Part shown: piece after piece, positions 16,682 through 27,465 of the stretch
How the letters are laid out: every line of letters starts with the position of its first letter
Numbering within the stretch: position 1 is the first letter of the stretch
From: Bacteroidota bacterium
GTDB taxonomy: Bacteria; Bacteroidota; Bacteroidia; AKYH767-A; OLB10
NCBI GenBank assembly: GCA_016713925.1
Contig: JADJOH010000007.1
Location: forward strand, 1,103,501 to 1,167,500
Reading direction: 5' to 3'
Length of the DNA: 64,000 nt
Translations under genes and position numbers: made by a program
The notes under the pieces: model-generated
The model's input: only the letters and a program-made list of their open reading frames with translations
Databases searched by the model: none
What the model was told of the DNA's origin: nothing

Positions 16682-19153
16682 TCAGCGGAAGAGCAGGAAG
16701 GTGTCTCTGATTTTTTCTTCCCTGAATCTGCCGTTGTCATAACCTGAATAGGTGAGAACATACACATAGGCTGCCTCGGTAGCATCTTTTCCTTCGAAAG
16801 TGCCGTCCCAGCCTATTAAAGGGTCTTCACTTTCGAAAAGTAATTGTCCGAAACGATTATAAATTTCCAGTTTCCCTGTAAAATCTGTGCAGTTGGCTTG
16901 ATAGTTAAAAATTTCGTTTTTATTGTCTCTGTTAGGCGTAAAGGCATTCGGAATATAAACGAGACAGTTGCAGATGTTAAAAGTCAGGAAAATAGAATCT
17001 GCAGAAATTCCGCATTGGTTGATGGCAGTTGCATAATAGAGTCCTGTAATTTCAGGTTTGAACAGCGAATCCGTAGATCCATCTTGCCAGCTATAAGTAG
17101 CGCCGTAATTGAAGGCACTCAACACAAGAGGTTGTCCGGCACATAAAACGGAATCCTCACCTAAAATAACGGATGGTTTATCTTGCTGATCCAGGATAAT
17201 GGTGTCGGATGCGGTACAATTTCCAATGGAGATGATCACCGAATAAGTACCCGGATCTTCAGCAAAGATGAAGGGATCAATGGTACCATCCTGCCAGATA
17301 TAGGTTGCTCCTGCATTTGTGGCATCAAGGAAAATGGGAAATCCTTTACATAAAGTGGTATCCGGCCCGAAAGCAACGAAAGGAACAGGGTCAAAGGTGA
17401 TTAATACCTGGTCATTAGCCGAACAATTGCCCAGACTTACGGTTACCGTGTAATTTCCATTTACGGTGGCCGCTAATACCTGCGAACTCGTTCCGTTTTG
17501 CCAGAGATAAGTTGCACCTGTATTTCCGGCATCGAGGAAGACTGTATCTCCTTCGCAGGCAGTTTGTGCAGGACCTAAATCCACTACAGGAACTGCATTA
17601 AAAATAGCATCAATTGTATCCCGTCCTGTACATCCTCCAAATTCCACTTCTACCCAATAATTACCTGTGGTATCTATAGTGATTTGTGATCCTGTAGTTC
17701 CATCTTGCCATAAGAAATCAGCTCCCGGAAAATTACCCGGATTCAAAGGCACCACATTCCCTAAGCATTCACTGATATCATTTCCAAGATCAGGGTCAGG
17801 AGTAGCCAGAATCTGAATGGTTTTCTCTACAGTATCGGAGAGTAATCCCTGCCAAACAATTAACTCGACTGTATACTGTCCCGCACTTGAAAATATATGT
17901 TGCGGATTCAATTGATTGCTGCTATTCAAAGCTCCTGAACCCGGATCATCAAAGTTCCATTTTACGGAATCAGGTCCGGCGAAAATGGTGGTGAAGTTGG
18001 TAGGCTGTCCACTACAGGTATCCGTGTAAGTGAAGTCGGCAACAATGAAAAAACTTTGAATGAAGTTCGGCAAGCCATATTGCGATGTCTTTCCCCCAAG
18101 GAAGATAGCATTGGCAGAAAATCCGGCAGCGGCACCGGAAAGATTAGGTTGCGAAATAACGGCTAACGAAGTGGACTGGAACTGGCAAACATAAATTTTT
18201 CCGTCAATGCCCAATTGCAATGCCCCCATAAAAACCGGGATTGTTCCGATGGACTGGCCGGAAGCAACGATGGCAGCCGGATTTCCGGCGGTGATATCAT
18301 ATTGAAATATTTCCGCAGGATTGGTGGTAGTTCCTACATATAAGTATCTGTTATCCGGCGAAAATTCAAGACCATAAATTTGTGGAGTAAAATTGATGGT
18401 CACCGGATTGCTGATTTGTCCCGTAATGTTATTCAAGTCAAAAAGTTCCGCCTGACGCAGACCACGAATGGCAACAGCGATCTTTTGAGCATCAGGAGAA
18501 GCCTTCATGTACCCATGAGCATTTGAAAATAAACCGCCATGAACGAGACCTGTGGAAGAGACCACGGGGACATTATTAATACCTGCCGGAGTCACCGCAT
18601 AGGCATTGAATTCATTGTTATTCCAACCATGAACGATGACCCAAACATCGACACCATTTGCATGACGGACAGCAGTGAGTTTTTCAGCGACAGGCGTCAC
18701 CAATTGCACATTTTTCGTAGTAACGTCACCGTTGCCACCATTTAAACTCATGTCCACCTCACTGTAGCATAAACCTCTGGCCCCACCATTGGTATCTACT
18801 GTAAATATATAATACTGAGAAGGGTTTTGAGGCCGGGGAACGATGATGGCAGTCTGGGTCGCTGCTCCATCTCCATTCAATCCATTTCCGGAAGGCATGG
18901 GCAGGTGATTTCGGTCCCAAACGATATTACCGTTAGTATAAAATTGAAGATTACCTCCGGCATCAGAAATAGTGGCGCAACCTTCAAAGGCATTCATCGC
19001 ACTATTGGTTAATGGAGTAGGTGGGTTAGTAGCAAAATTTAGCCCTGCCATATTGCCAAAGTACCAATTTTGTCCTGCAAGAGTTTGCCCTTGAATAAAA
19101 TACGGAAAAAACTGACAGGTCAGGGCAAGAATAGTAATCAGTAGCTTCTTCAT
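16682..19153 (-). CDS. T9SS type B cargo protein with PKD and four Ig-like repeats
   Basis: This is a secreted or surface protein of 823 residues. It has a signal peptide at 1-22, then a propeller-like region to about 370 (NWYFGNMAGLNFATNPPTPL and repeated strand motifs). A PKD-like domain follows at about 372-448. Next come four roughly 70-residue repeats, each with a core like GPDTTLCKG ... NAGATYIWQDGT and a G-x-Y-x-V strand. It ends with a C-terminal type B sorting domain (VYIPNAFTPNRDNKNEIF, LEIYNRFGQLLFE, YVYVLTYSGYD). Type B domains direct export by the type IX system. Its role is probably adhesion or environmental interaction. The gene is transcribed alone and divergently from the M16 peptidase gene. 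Confidence 0.93.
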   Translation of the reverse strand: MKKLLITILALTCQFFPYFIQGQTLAGQNWYFGNMAGLNFATNPPTPLTNSAMNAFEGCATISDAGGNLQFYTNGNIVWDRNHLPMPSGNGLNGDGAATQTAIIVPRPQNPSQYYIFTVDTNGGARGLCYSEVDMSLNGGNGDVTTKNVQLVTPVAEKLTAVRHANGVDVWVIVHGWNNNEFNAYAVTPAGINNVPVVSSTGLVHGGLFSNAHGYMKASPDAQKIAVAIRGLRQAELFDLNNITGQISNPVTINFTPQIYGLEFSPDNRYLYVGTTTNPAEIFQYDITAGNPAAIVASGQSIGTIPVFMGALQLGIDGKIYVCQFQSTSLAVISQPNLSGAAAGFSANAIFLGGKTSQYGLPNFIQSFFIVADFTYTDTCSGQPTNFTTIFAGPDSVKWNFDDPGSGALNSSNQLNPQHIFSSAGQYTVELIVWQGLLSDTVEKTIQILATPDPDLGNDISECLGNVVPLNPGNFPGADFLWQDGTTGSQITIDTTGNYWVEVEFGGCTGRDTIDAIFNAVPVVDLGPAQTACEGDTVFLDAGNTGATYLWQNGTSSQVLAATVNGNYTVTVSLGNCSANDQVLITFDPVPFVAFGPDTTLCKGFPIFLDATNAGATYIWQDGTIDPFIFAEDPGTYSVIISIGNCTASDTIILDQQDKPSVILGEDSVLCAGQPLVLSAFNYGATYSWQDGSTDSLFKPEITGLYYATAINQCGISADSIFLTFNICNCLVYIPNAFTPNRDNKNEIFNYQANCTDFTGKLEIYNRFGQLLFESEDPLIGWDGTFEGKDATEAAYVYVLTYSGYDNGRFREEKIRDTFLLFR

Positions 19154-19264
19154 TGATTTACAAAAATGCTAAAATCTACTTTTAAAGAAAAGTAATTCTA
19201 GGTCTATTTTAGGATTTAATGGGTAAAAAGGTGTTTTCGGTCGTTAAATCAAATTGAATAACTC

Positions 19265-19272
19265 TATTTTTG
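19265..19272 (+). promoter_or_regulatory. -7 promoter element of the M16 peptidase gene (TATTTTTG)
   Basis: This is a TAnnTTTG match 19 bases upstream of the ATG at 19292. No clear -33 TTG is visible at the right spacing. Confidence 0.5.
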
Positions 19273-19291
19273 AAGTTCAAAACCGACTATT

Positions 19292-22204
19292 ATGAATATC
19301 ATCAAAAGGCTAATGAATGGCCTGATTCTGATTTTTTTACCCCTTCTTTTAAACGGACAGGCTACAAACACCTATACGTATGACACAGTTCCGGGTGATC
19401 CGCTGAAAGCAAGGATTTACACGCTCAACAATGGTTTAAAGGTGTATTTATCCGTTTATAAAGATGAACCAAAATTTCAATCCATGATTGGCATTAAGGC
19501 AGGTTCCAAAAATGATCCTGCCGATCATACCGGTCTTGCTCATTATTTAGAACATATGCTTTTTAAAGGGACAGATGTGTATGGTACCCGTGATTTTACT
19601 AAAGAGGCGCCTTTAATTGACAGCATTTTCAACTTGTACGAACGTTACGGTGCTACTAAAGATAGCTTGACAAGGGTGAAATTGTACAGACAAATTGATT
19701 CTATTTCAGGGGTAGCATCTACCTACGCGATTCCCAATGAATTTGACAAGATGATGGCTGGAATGGGAGTGACCGGTGTAAATGCCTATACTTCCAACGA
19801 GCAAACTGTTTATATCAATACGGTTCCTTCCAACCAACTGGAGAACTTCCTCACCGTAGAAGCAGAGCGATTCAGAAAACCTGTCATGCGGTTGTTTCAT
19901 ACGGAACTCGAGGCGGTTTATGAAGAAAAGAACAGGTCACTCGATAGTGACGGATCTAAAGTATTTGAAAACCTTTTCGGCGGATTATTTGAAAATCATC
20001 AGTATGGTACACAAACTACCATCGGAACAGTAGATCATCTGAAGAATCCTTCATTAAAAGCGATTCAGGAATATTTTCAAAAATATTATGTGCCCAATAA
20101 TATGATCATCGCTTTTAGCGGAGATTTTAATCCGGATGAGGCCATTCGTTTGATCGATGAGAAGTTCGGAAAGATGCCCGTGAAGGAAGTCCCTCCCTTT
20201 AAAGTGGCGCAGGAAAAATTTATAAAAATTCCTGTGGTCAGAGAAGTATATGGTCCGGATGCAGAGAGTGTGACGATGGGCTTTCGCTTTAGCGGGGCGG
20301 CAACCGAAGATGCAGATGTATTAACGATTGTTGACTATATTTTATCCAACGGACAAGCCGGATTACTGGATATTAATTTGAACAATAAACAGAAAGTGTT
20401 GAGTGCCTCTTCCAGTACTATCATCATGAAAGATTACTCCGTGCATATGCTCTCAGGAAGACCTCGTGAAGGCCAGACTCCGGAGCAGGTACGCGACTTG
20501 TTGATGGAGCAAATCATGGAATTAAAACTGGGTAATTTCCCGGACTGGATGATCCCTGCTATCGTTACTAATCTTCGGATGGAACAAGAGCAAAGTTTTG
20601 AAAATAACAGGAGCAGAGCATCGGCCATGTTAAATGCTGAATTGACGGGAGTGTCTTATGAAAGAGCTGTAAAACGCATCGACCGTTTATCAAAAATTAA
20701 TAAACAACAAGTCATTGATTTTGTGCGGAAATGGTACGGCGATAATCATGTTGTCGTGTTTAAACGAACAGGGGTGGATGAGAATGTAGTGAAGGTAGTG
20801 AAACCAACGATTACCCCGGTCGCAACAAACAGTGAAATGAAATCTGAGTTCGTTAAGAGAATTCTCGATGCTAAGGTCAATGAAATTCAGCCGTTATTTA
20901 TCGATTTTGAAAAGGATATCACCCTTGGCAAACTAAAAGGAGCAATCCCGGTATTCATGATTAAAAATACGGAGAATAAGTTGTTTAGCATAACCTATAG
21001 CTTTGATATGGGCGCCGCTCATGATCGTCGCTGGCCGGTGATCACACAATATTTGAACTTCCTGGCTACCGATCAATTTACCTCGGCTCAAATCCAGGAA
21101 GAATTTTATAAGCTGGGCTGTTCATTTTCGGCTAGTGCCGGAGAGGATGAAATGAGTATTTCACTGGATGGCATTGCTGATAATTTTATTGGAGCGCTGA
21201 CTTTGCTGGAGAGTATTTTAGCCGGACCCAAAGCCGATGAAAAAGCGTTGAGTAATTTGATAGATGATATCCTGAAAAAAAGAGCAAATGCACGCTTGAA
21301 TAAAGGGCAAATTTTAGCAAGGGCGACTTCTTATGCAATGTACGGTCCATCGTCCGCGGCAACCTATCAACTTAGTGAAGAAGAGTTGAAGGCCTTGAAA
21401 GGAAGTGATCTTACCGTAATGCTTAGAAATTTGAATGGCTTTGTGCATAAAATAAATTACTACGGTCCTTTGGATAGTGCAGGAATAGTGACAGCTCTTT
21501 CTAAATTTCATAAGATTCCGAGAGGACTGCAAGCTATTCCCGCACCTAAGAAATTTGTAGAAGAAGATACTCAGGATTGAAAAGTGTTTTTTGTCAATTA
21601 TGATATGAAACAAGCGGAGGTGAACTTTATTGCTAAAGGGGGGTCTTATAATAAAGATCAGCAAGCATCGGTTTTAATGTATAGTCGTTATTTTGGTGGT
21701 GGAATGTCGTCGCCGGTATTCCAGGTATTAAGAGAGAGCAAGGCCCTGGCTTATGCTGTCAGCTCCAGATATAGTGCCCCATCGCGACTGGATCGTTCAT
21801 ACTACAGTACAGCCTACATCGGTACTCAGGTGGATAAACTCCCTGAAGCGATGGCCGGAATGTTTGAGTTGCTGAATGAAATGCCGGTTTCCGAAAACAA
21901 TTTCGCCACTGCAAAAGAAGGGGTATTACAGAGTATAAGCACTGATCGGATAACACGTAAGGGAATACTTAACTTCTATCATGCGCAAAAAAAACTAGGG
22001 AATCAGGTGGATTTGCGCAAAGAAATATTTGAAAAAGTTCAGGGCATGCAAATGCAGGATATTGTAGCTTTTCAGCAGCAATATTTAAAAGGGAAAAAGT
22101 ACAGGCTGGCTGTAATTGGAAATAAAGAAAAAATAGATTTCAAGATGCTTGAAAAATATGGACCTGTTACTGAATTGGAGTTGGAGCAAATATTTGGATA
22201 TTAA
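19292..22204 (+). pseudogene. M16 family zinc metallopeptidase with an in-frame TGA
   Basis: Pitrilysin-type peptidases use an inverted zinc motif, seen here as HYLEH at residues 84-88, with the downstream glutamate in EAVYEEKNRSLDS. A signal peptide at 1-23 implies a periplasmic or outer-membrane site. The frame runs 762 residues, meets TGA at 21578-21580, and continues in the same frame to 22204 with 207 further family residues (KVFFVNYDMKQAEVNFIAKG onward). The total of 970 codons matches a full two-module M16 protein. The catalytic module is upstream of the stop. A single substitution, or a pair of compensating indels (GATTGAAAA for GATGAAAAA), would explain it. Whether the short product is active is unknown. 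Confidence 0.85.
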
Positions 22205-22323
22205 TCACTAAAGTTGAAGGATAACCGGAGTTACAACTACCCGAATCAATCAACAACTATCTAATTCCTGCAACGAAAAATATCTGCATCCAACGATCAG
22301 AACTGTATTTGATTTCGTGAATG

Positions 22324-23937
22324 CTACATTCCTTTAATAAAGGAAGCTACACGAATAATTTTTCCATCCTTGATCAATGCCACCGAATACTGACCTGAAC
22401 GAAGGACATCCAAATTAATGCGCTCTGAATTCACTCCGGTCTTATACCATTTGCGGTCCATTCTAATCACTGACTTACCCAATTGATCCATAATCTCCAG
22501 ATTAAGTTTTTCAGGTGAGGTCAGTTCAAATTCTACTGAAAGATGTTGTTGAGCAGGGTTTGGATACAACTTCAAAGTCGGAATAAGTTGATCGTCTGAA
22601 TTTGAAAGTCCGCTTGCCGTTGGTGTATTGATGATCACTTTATAGACAGTGGAGGATGCCCAGCTTGTTCCTGTTGCCTGCATAAAAATGTTGGGTTGAT
22701 CGGAAGTAATTCCTCCAACAATATATCCAATTACCACATCACCGGTATCCAATGCATGTAATTTTATAACACCATTTCCGCTCAGCGCAACTTCTGCGGG
22801 AATGAACTCTGCACTTGAACCTTCATAGCCCGGCATTTGAATCGGGAAATAGCCTTCGGTTAATCCGGTGGCATCACGTTGAACATAACTGATCGTCTTT
22901 ACAAAAGGAACGAGGGAGTCTTGTTGAATTTGATTCAGTGAATCCGGATAATAAAATCCCATTCCTCCAAAGAAAATGGTCGTATTCCTTCCTGATATTG
23001 AATCATACAATGGTGCGTAAGCCGTGTGATACTGATTAAGTTTCTGCTCGAAATTAGTAATGAGTGAACCTGTTCCTCCTTGAATATCTACACTAATTGT
23101 CCAGGGTAAATCAATTCCATACTGAAAGACTCCCGTGAAAGCGGTATGAACTTCTGCTCCGCCGGCCAGTACCTGAGGGACAAGATTATAATCTCTTTTA
23201 TGATAAAGTAGGGTGTCTATTGTTTCACTGTAATTTCTGATGACCACTTGATTGACGGAATCTTCAACAGTAAATGTTCGAATCGCATCGGTATATGTTT
23301 GAGTAAATGATGGACCGTTATTCGGGTTATAGCGTCCATCAAACCGATGACCCATCACCAGATTTAGTAAGGAGTCCACAATGACCATATGCCCACCGGT
23401 CACAGCCATCCTTTCATCATAGACCTGCGAAAAATAGGGGAGTATGCTTTGCTGCTGAACAATAGACTGAATCAAACCATTTACATCTATCCTTGTGAGG
23501 TAGGGGAATGTTATCAAGGAATTCGGGACGGAAGCAAATCCATACCCACCTGTAATATACAAATAATTATTATCCTGAGTAAATTGCTGATTACTGCTGA
23601 TAATCTGTTCACGAATAGCCACAGGCAAAACAGATGCAGAAGTACTCCATAGCAAATTACTATCAGGATCGATTACGTAAATCATTCCATTCTGATTGGC
23701 TGTTGGAAATGCAAAAGGCGGTTGAAAGCCATGAAGTCCATTGGTCCGACCACCAAAGATCAACCATTTCCCTTCCCACTTTGCCCATGAATAGGAGTGA
23801 AGAGGAGGCATTCCGGATATGGTAACCGGTTCGAGGCGAAGTTGAACAGGAGTGCCTTGTGTTTGCGCAAATGCACCGTTTGTCACTGCTGCAATTAGAA
23901 ATGCAATCAATATACTACTTTTGAAGGATACTTTCAT
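22324..23937 (-). CDS. T9SS type A cargo protein, kelch-like
   Basis: This is a 537-residue secreted protein. A signal peptide (residues 1-24, ending GAFAQ) is followed by a long beta-rich region with kelch-like stretches (YSWAKWEGKWLIFGGRTNG, NYLYITGGYGF, TIFFGGMGFYYPD). This suggests a propeller. The C-terminus is a type A sorting domain: LKLYPNPAQQHLSVEFEL, LEIMDQLGKSVI and SGQYSVALIKDGKIIRVASF. Proteins of this kind are exported by the type IX system and may be attached to the surface. It converges on the M16 gene. No catalytic residues are recognised. Confidence 0.9.
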   Translation of the reverse strand: MKVSFKSSILIAFLIAAVTNGAFAQTQGTPVQLRLEPVTISGMPPLHSYSWAKWEGKWLIFGGRTNGLHGFQPPFAFPTANQNGMIYVIDPDSNLLWSTSASVLPVAIREQIISSNQQFTQDNNYLYITGGYGFASVPNSLITFPYLTRIDVNGLIQSIVQQQSILPYFSQVYDERMAVTGGHMVIVDSLLNLVMGHRFDGRYNPNNGPSFTQTYTDAIRTFTVEDSVNQVVIRNYSETIDTLLYHKRDYNLVPQVLAGGAEVHTAFTGVFQYGIDLPWTISVDIQGGTGSLITNFEQKLNQYHTAYAPLYDSISGRNTTIFFGGMGFYYPDSLNQIQQDSLVPFVKTISYVQRDATGLTEGYFPIQMPGYEGSSAEFIPAEVALSGNGVIKLHALDTGDVVIGYIVGGITSDQPNIFMQATGTSWASSTVYKVIINTPTASGLSNSDDQLIPTLKLYPNPAQQHLSVEFELTSPEKLNLEIMDQLGKSVIRMDRKWYKTGVNSERINLDVLRSGQYSVALIKDGKIIRVASFIKGM

Positions 23938-24062
23938 ATTAAGAAGGATTCAATTTTTTCTTTTTAGTAACTTAAATTTCAACAGATACATCTAAGTTAA
24001 TGATTTAAAAATTAAATCCATTTTACCAGAACATATCTCAAAAAGTCTCAAAGAAAAAGTAA

Positions 24063-24383
24063 CTAATTTAAGAGGTAACTACCTAGTATTTTCTCCAGTT
24101 GATTTGACGGAATAACTCCGGATTGTCTCCACACGGCCTTACCATTATGAAAAATTATTAATGTGGGTACACCTTGTACGTTAAACTTTGCAGCAGCACC
24201 CGGATTTTTGTCCACATCGATCTTTAATATATGCACCTTCTCGCCCAACTTTTTCTTCAGCGCTTCAAGTTCAGGGGCCATCATTTTACAGGGTCCACAC
24301 CATTCTGCAAAAAAATCAACGAGGACCGGTTTTCCCGAATGAATAATAGTATTGAAGTCCAATTTCACTTTAGTGTTTTCCAT
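24063..24383 (-). CDS. trxA: Thioredoxin
   Basis: This is a 106-residue thioredoxin that reduces disulfides in cytoplasmic proteins. It has the classic active site AEWCGPCK (Cys29 and Cys32), the cis-proline loop QGVPTLIIF, and no signal peptide. The fold is complete and the length is standard. It stands alone, 162 bp past the ArsR-type gene. Bacteroidetes usually have several thioredoxins, so whether this is the main one cannot be decided here. Confidence 0.93.
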   Translation of the reverse strand: MENTKVKLDFNTIIHSGKPVLVDFFAEWCGPCKMMAPELEALKKKLGEKVHILKIDVDKNPGAAAKFNVQGVPTLIIFHNGKAVWRQSGVIPSNQLEKILGSYLLN

Positions 24384-24543
24384 CTTTTGCAGTTCCGTTG
24401 AATTTCAGAGGACAATTCTTTCATTTAAAACATCAGCAATTCATCTCACAAACAGGTTGAATATTCTCAATACCTATTGTATAGAATGTTATTCATTTTG
24501 CGTAAAAAAGGTAATGAAACGACCTTGAAATAATACGATTGAA

Positions 24544-24837
24544 TTACTTCATTAATTTACTGTGAAAGACCTGATTAATAATATCCAATACAATAGGATC
24601 AAGTATTTCATAGGAGATATTAATTCCGTCGCGGGTAGATTTAAGCACTCCTCTTCTTCTCATTGCGGCCAGGTGATGCGACACGAGTGATTGCTCAACA
24701 TCCAGCCTGGTGCATAATTGAGATACAGTTAGCGTTTTCTTTGCTTCGAGGTGCATCAGAATCTCTAAACGGGTAGGATGCGAAATCACTTTAAGTGCAC
24801 TTGCAGCCTTATTGATTTTTGAACGATTAATTGCCAT
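24544..24837 (-). CDS. ArsR-family transcriptional regulator
   Basis: This is a 97-residue winged-helix repressor of the ArsR/SmtB type. It has the family pattern SHPTRLEILMHLEAKKTL, the recognition helix VEQSLVSHHLAAMRRRGVL, and the wing TRDGINISYEI. No cysteine pair of the metal-binding type is seen: the only Cys is in VSQLCTRL. The inducer may therefore not be arsenite and may not be a metal. I start at MAINRSK. The 19 residues available upstream are hydrophobic and not typical of the family. Its targets are unknown. Confidence 0.85.
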   Translation of the reverse strand: MAINRSKINKAASALKVISHPTRLEILMHLEAKKTLTVSQLCTRLDVEQSLVSHHLAAMRRRGVLKSTRDGINISYEILDPIVLDIINQVFHSKLMK

Positions 24838-24915
24838 AAGGCAAAGTAAAGCACTTCGATTAAAAAAGTATGTGATAAAAGTAACATAAGACAATGATGA
24901 AAATCATCTATATGA

Positions 24916-25884
24916 CTAATTATTCCTTTCCTCTTCTTTTGCTTTTTTTCTAAAATACTTTCTGAACAGGAAATTACTTCTTAAAGCATTTAAGTTTTCG
25001 TTGAGTAAAACAGTACTTTCATTCAGATTTTTGAAAATATTCTTCATATCTGCTCCCATTACAGTATCTCTGGCAAGCACTCCAAGTGGTCCGGGAGTCA
25101 GATTTAGATCTTCCATGAACTCATGCATATGGTGCAAGGCGAGTTTTGCAGTATCGGTAGCTGCTTTGAGATTAGCCATAGTCTGTTCAAAAACTAAAGC
25201 GGTGGAATCATCGGATAATATTTTACCGGCCATTCCATTTCCTTCTCTGATTTCTTTTAACAGGTTCTCTGCATCCAGTGTCATTTCCCCGGCTCTCGAA
25301 CTGGCAGACTCAATATTGCGCAAGGTGCGACGTATATTGTCAGCGGCCATTGAATCGGCGAGTAAGTCCCACATGGGATTACTGTCATGAATCTTACGGG
25401 TGATTTTTCTCAAATCAGAGGAGATCACCAATACATTTTCATTGGTCTTGTTCAATGTCCTCATCATCTCATCGGTTTCAACCGCGGTTAATGAGACAAT
25501 GGTATCTCCCGGGGCTATAAATGGAGAGTTCGGATTCGGCGTTGAGAGATTGATCAGGCGGTTACCCATCAGACCATCTGAACCAATTTCAGCCATCGAC
25601 GCTTTGCGGATAAAGCGCATAGCATCCTGCCGGATGACCATCTCCACAAGAACTATCGTATCATTGACGATCTCAACCTCCTTAACTGTTCCTATAGCGA
25701 TACCTGCAAAACGGACGTTATTTCCGGCAATCAATCCACCCACATTATGGAATTTCACATACACTGAAAAAGTTTTGTTAAAGAGGTTTTGTTTAGTACC
25801 TATGAGATACAAAGAGATGATGAGCAGTATTGTTCCTGTAAGAACAAAAATCCCGAGTTTTATTTTACTGGAGGCTTTTTCCAT
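24916..25884 (-). CDS. mlaD: MlaD-family MCE protein
   Basis: MCE proteins bind lipid and form rings in the periplasm that pass lipids between inner and outer membranes. The 322-residue product has one N-terminal transmembrane helix (about 9-27), the MCE domain to about 120 with FHNVGGLIAGNNVRFAGIAI, and a helical tail. It is the third gene of an operon with the ATPase and permease (mlaE-mlaF-mlaD), with spacings of one and two bases. A second MCE protein, encoded elsewhere in the window, is not in this operon. Confidence 0.92.
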   Translation of the reverse strand: MEKASSKIKLGIFVLTGTILLIISLYLIGTKQNLFNKTFSVYVKFHNVGGLIAGNNVRFAGIAIGTVKEVEIVNDTIVLVEMVIRQDAMRFIRKASMAEIGSDGLMGNRLINLSTPNPNSPFIAPGDTIVSLTAVETDEMMRTLNKTNENVLVISSDLRKITRKIHDSNPMWDLLADSMAADNIRRTLRNIESASSRAGEMTLDAENLLKEIREGNGMAGKILSDDSTALVFEQTMANLKAATDTAKLALHHMHEFMEDLNLTPGPLGVLARDTVMGADMKNIFKNLNESTVLLNENLNALRSNFLFRKYFRKKAKEEERNN

Positions 25885-25886
25885 AT

Positions 25887-26663
25887 TTATTCAAAGAAAG
25901 GCTTAATATTCGGATCATTTGATTTTTCCAATTCTGCAAAGGTACCTTCTGCATAGCAAACTCCATTCACCAATACCATGATTCGGTTGGCCACTATGCG
26001 GGCACATCCCATATCATGGGTGATGATTATAGAGGATGTATTGTATTTATGCTGAATGTCAACAATTAATTTACTGATTTCCCGTCCTGTGATCGGATCT
26101 AATCCAGTAGTTGGTTCATCGTACAGGATAATATCCGGCTTGAGGATCAATGTCCTTGCCAGTCCGATTCTCTTCCGCATTCCTCCCGATAATTCGGAAG
26201 GCATCAAATCAACAGCATTGGTAAGACCCACATTATCCAGGGCTTCCATCACCAGCTCGTTTACCTCATCACGGGTTTTAGTGATCCAGTGTCTGCGCAA
26301 AGGAAACTCCAGGTTCTCCCGCACCGTCATGGAATCATACAATGCCGAACTTTGAAAGAGAAAACCAATCTTCACACGGATATGATCCAGTTCATCCTGG
26401 TCTAATTTAGGAATGTCCTTCCCGAAGACTTCTACCAAACCGCTGTCAGGAATAAGCAATCCCACCATACACTTGATCAGTACGGATTTACCTGATCCGG
26501 ATTTCCCGAGTACCACCAGATTTTCTCCTTTGTACAAATCCAGGTTGAATCCCCTCAGGACATGATTATCACCAAATGATTTATACAGATTGCCGGTATG
26601 TACCATCACCTCCTTCGAAGGATGAACAGGTTTTGGAGCGATATGTTCTTCTGCGAAAGCCAT
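25887..26663 (-). CDS. mlaF: MCE-system ABC transporter ATP-binding protein
   Basis: This is the cytoplasmic ATPase that powers MCE-type lipid transport together with the permease MlaE. The 258-residue protein has Walker A LGKSGSGKSVL, a Q-loop (IGFLFQSSALYD), the signature LSGGMRKRIGLAR, Walker B IILYDEPTTGLDP and a switch histidine in IITHDM. An N-terminal extension of about 20 residues (HIAPKPVHPSKEVM) precedes the ATPase core. It follows mlaE by one base and precedes mlaD by two, so the three are surely co-transcribed. Confidence 0.94.
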   Translation of the reverse strand: MAFAEEHIAPKPVHPSKEVMVHTGNLYKSFGDNHVLRGFNLDLYKGENLVVLGKSGSGKSVLIKCMVGLLIPDSGLVEVFGKDIPKLDQDELDHIRVKIGFLFQSSALYDSMTVRENLEFPLRRHWITKTRDEVNELVMEALDNVGLTNAVDLMPSELSGGMRKRIGLARTLILKPDIILYDEPTTGLDPITGREISKLIVDIQHKYNTSSIIITHDMGCARIVANRIMVLVNGVCYAEGTFAELEKSNDPNIKPFFE

Positions 26664-26664
26664 C

Positions 26665-27441
26665 CTACGTGAGACCCATGATATCCGCTATCTGAACAGC
26701 GATGAGGTCAAGAATAAACACTACTAGAGAGGATACTACCACCGCCGAATTGGCCGCTATTCCAACACCCTCTGTGCCTTTATTTGAGAAATATCCTTTG
26801 TAACAGCCAATGATACCAATGGCAAATCCAAAGAAATACGTTTTTATGATGGCCGGCAATACATCTCCATAAACCAATGAGTCAAAGACTTTATTGTAAT
26901 ACAGATCAATACTGACCACATCTTTAAAATTAACACCAATATACGAAGCATACAAGGAAATAAAATCAGCCACAACCACCAGAATAGGCAACATCAGGGT
27001 ACAGGCTACCACTCTGGTCACCACCAGGTATTTGAACGGATTCGTTCCACTGACCTCCATGGCATCAATTTGCTCTGTAACGCGCATTGAACCTAGCTCA
27101 GCACCAATACTGGACCCGATTTTTCCTGCACAAATCAGCGCAGTAATCACCGGACCAATTTCTCTGATTACCGACAAAGCCACCATCGACGGGAGGAAGG
27201 ATTCGGCACCAAACTCCTCCAGGGTGGGTCGGGATTGAACGGTTAACACCAATCCCATGATAAAGGCGGTGATCCCTACCAGCGGCAGCGTTTTATAACC
27301 AATTATATAGCATTGACGGACGAGTTCACTCCATTCGTAGCGGGGCTTAAAGCCTTCTCTGAAAAATTTGGCAGTAAAATCTGATATACCCCCAACCTCT
27401 ACGAGGAAGTCACGAAATGCTTTGTTTTGTTGTCGGGGCAT
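26665..27441 (-). CDS. mlaE: MCE-system ABC transporter permease
   Basis: This is the inner-membrane permease of the MCE lipid transporter. The 258-residue protein contains the family block EIGPVITALICAGKIGSSIG followed by AELGSMRVTEQIDAMEV, and several hydrophobic spans. I start at MPRQQNK, because the longer frame to 27468 would begin inside the promoter box at 27466-27473. It is the first gene of mlaE-mlaF-mlaD. Confidence 0.94.
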   Translation of the reverse strand: MPRQQNKAFRDFLVEVGGISDFTAKFFREGFKPRYEWSELVRQCYIIGYKTLPLVGITAFIMGLVLTVQSRPTLEEFGAESFLPSMVALSVIREIGPVITALICAGKIGSSIGAELGSMRVTEQIDAMEVSGTNPFKYLVVTRVVACTLMLPILVVVADFISLYASYIGVNFKDVVSIDLYYNKVFDSLVYGDVLPAIIKTYFFGFAIGIIGCYKGYFSNKGTEGVGIAANSAVVVSSLVVFILDLIAVQIADIMGLT

Positions 27442-27465
27442 ACTGATTTTTGAAACGAATAGGTG

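Noticed and set aside
21578..21580. TGA read as an amino acid (alternative genetic code) in the M16 gene
   Set aside because: Several intact genes in the window end in TGA (for example at 2691, 40156, 42883 and 53504), and no others contain in-frame TGA.
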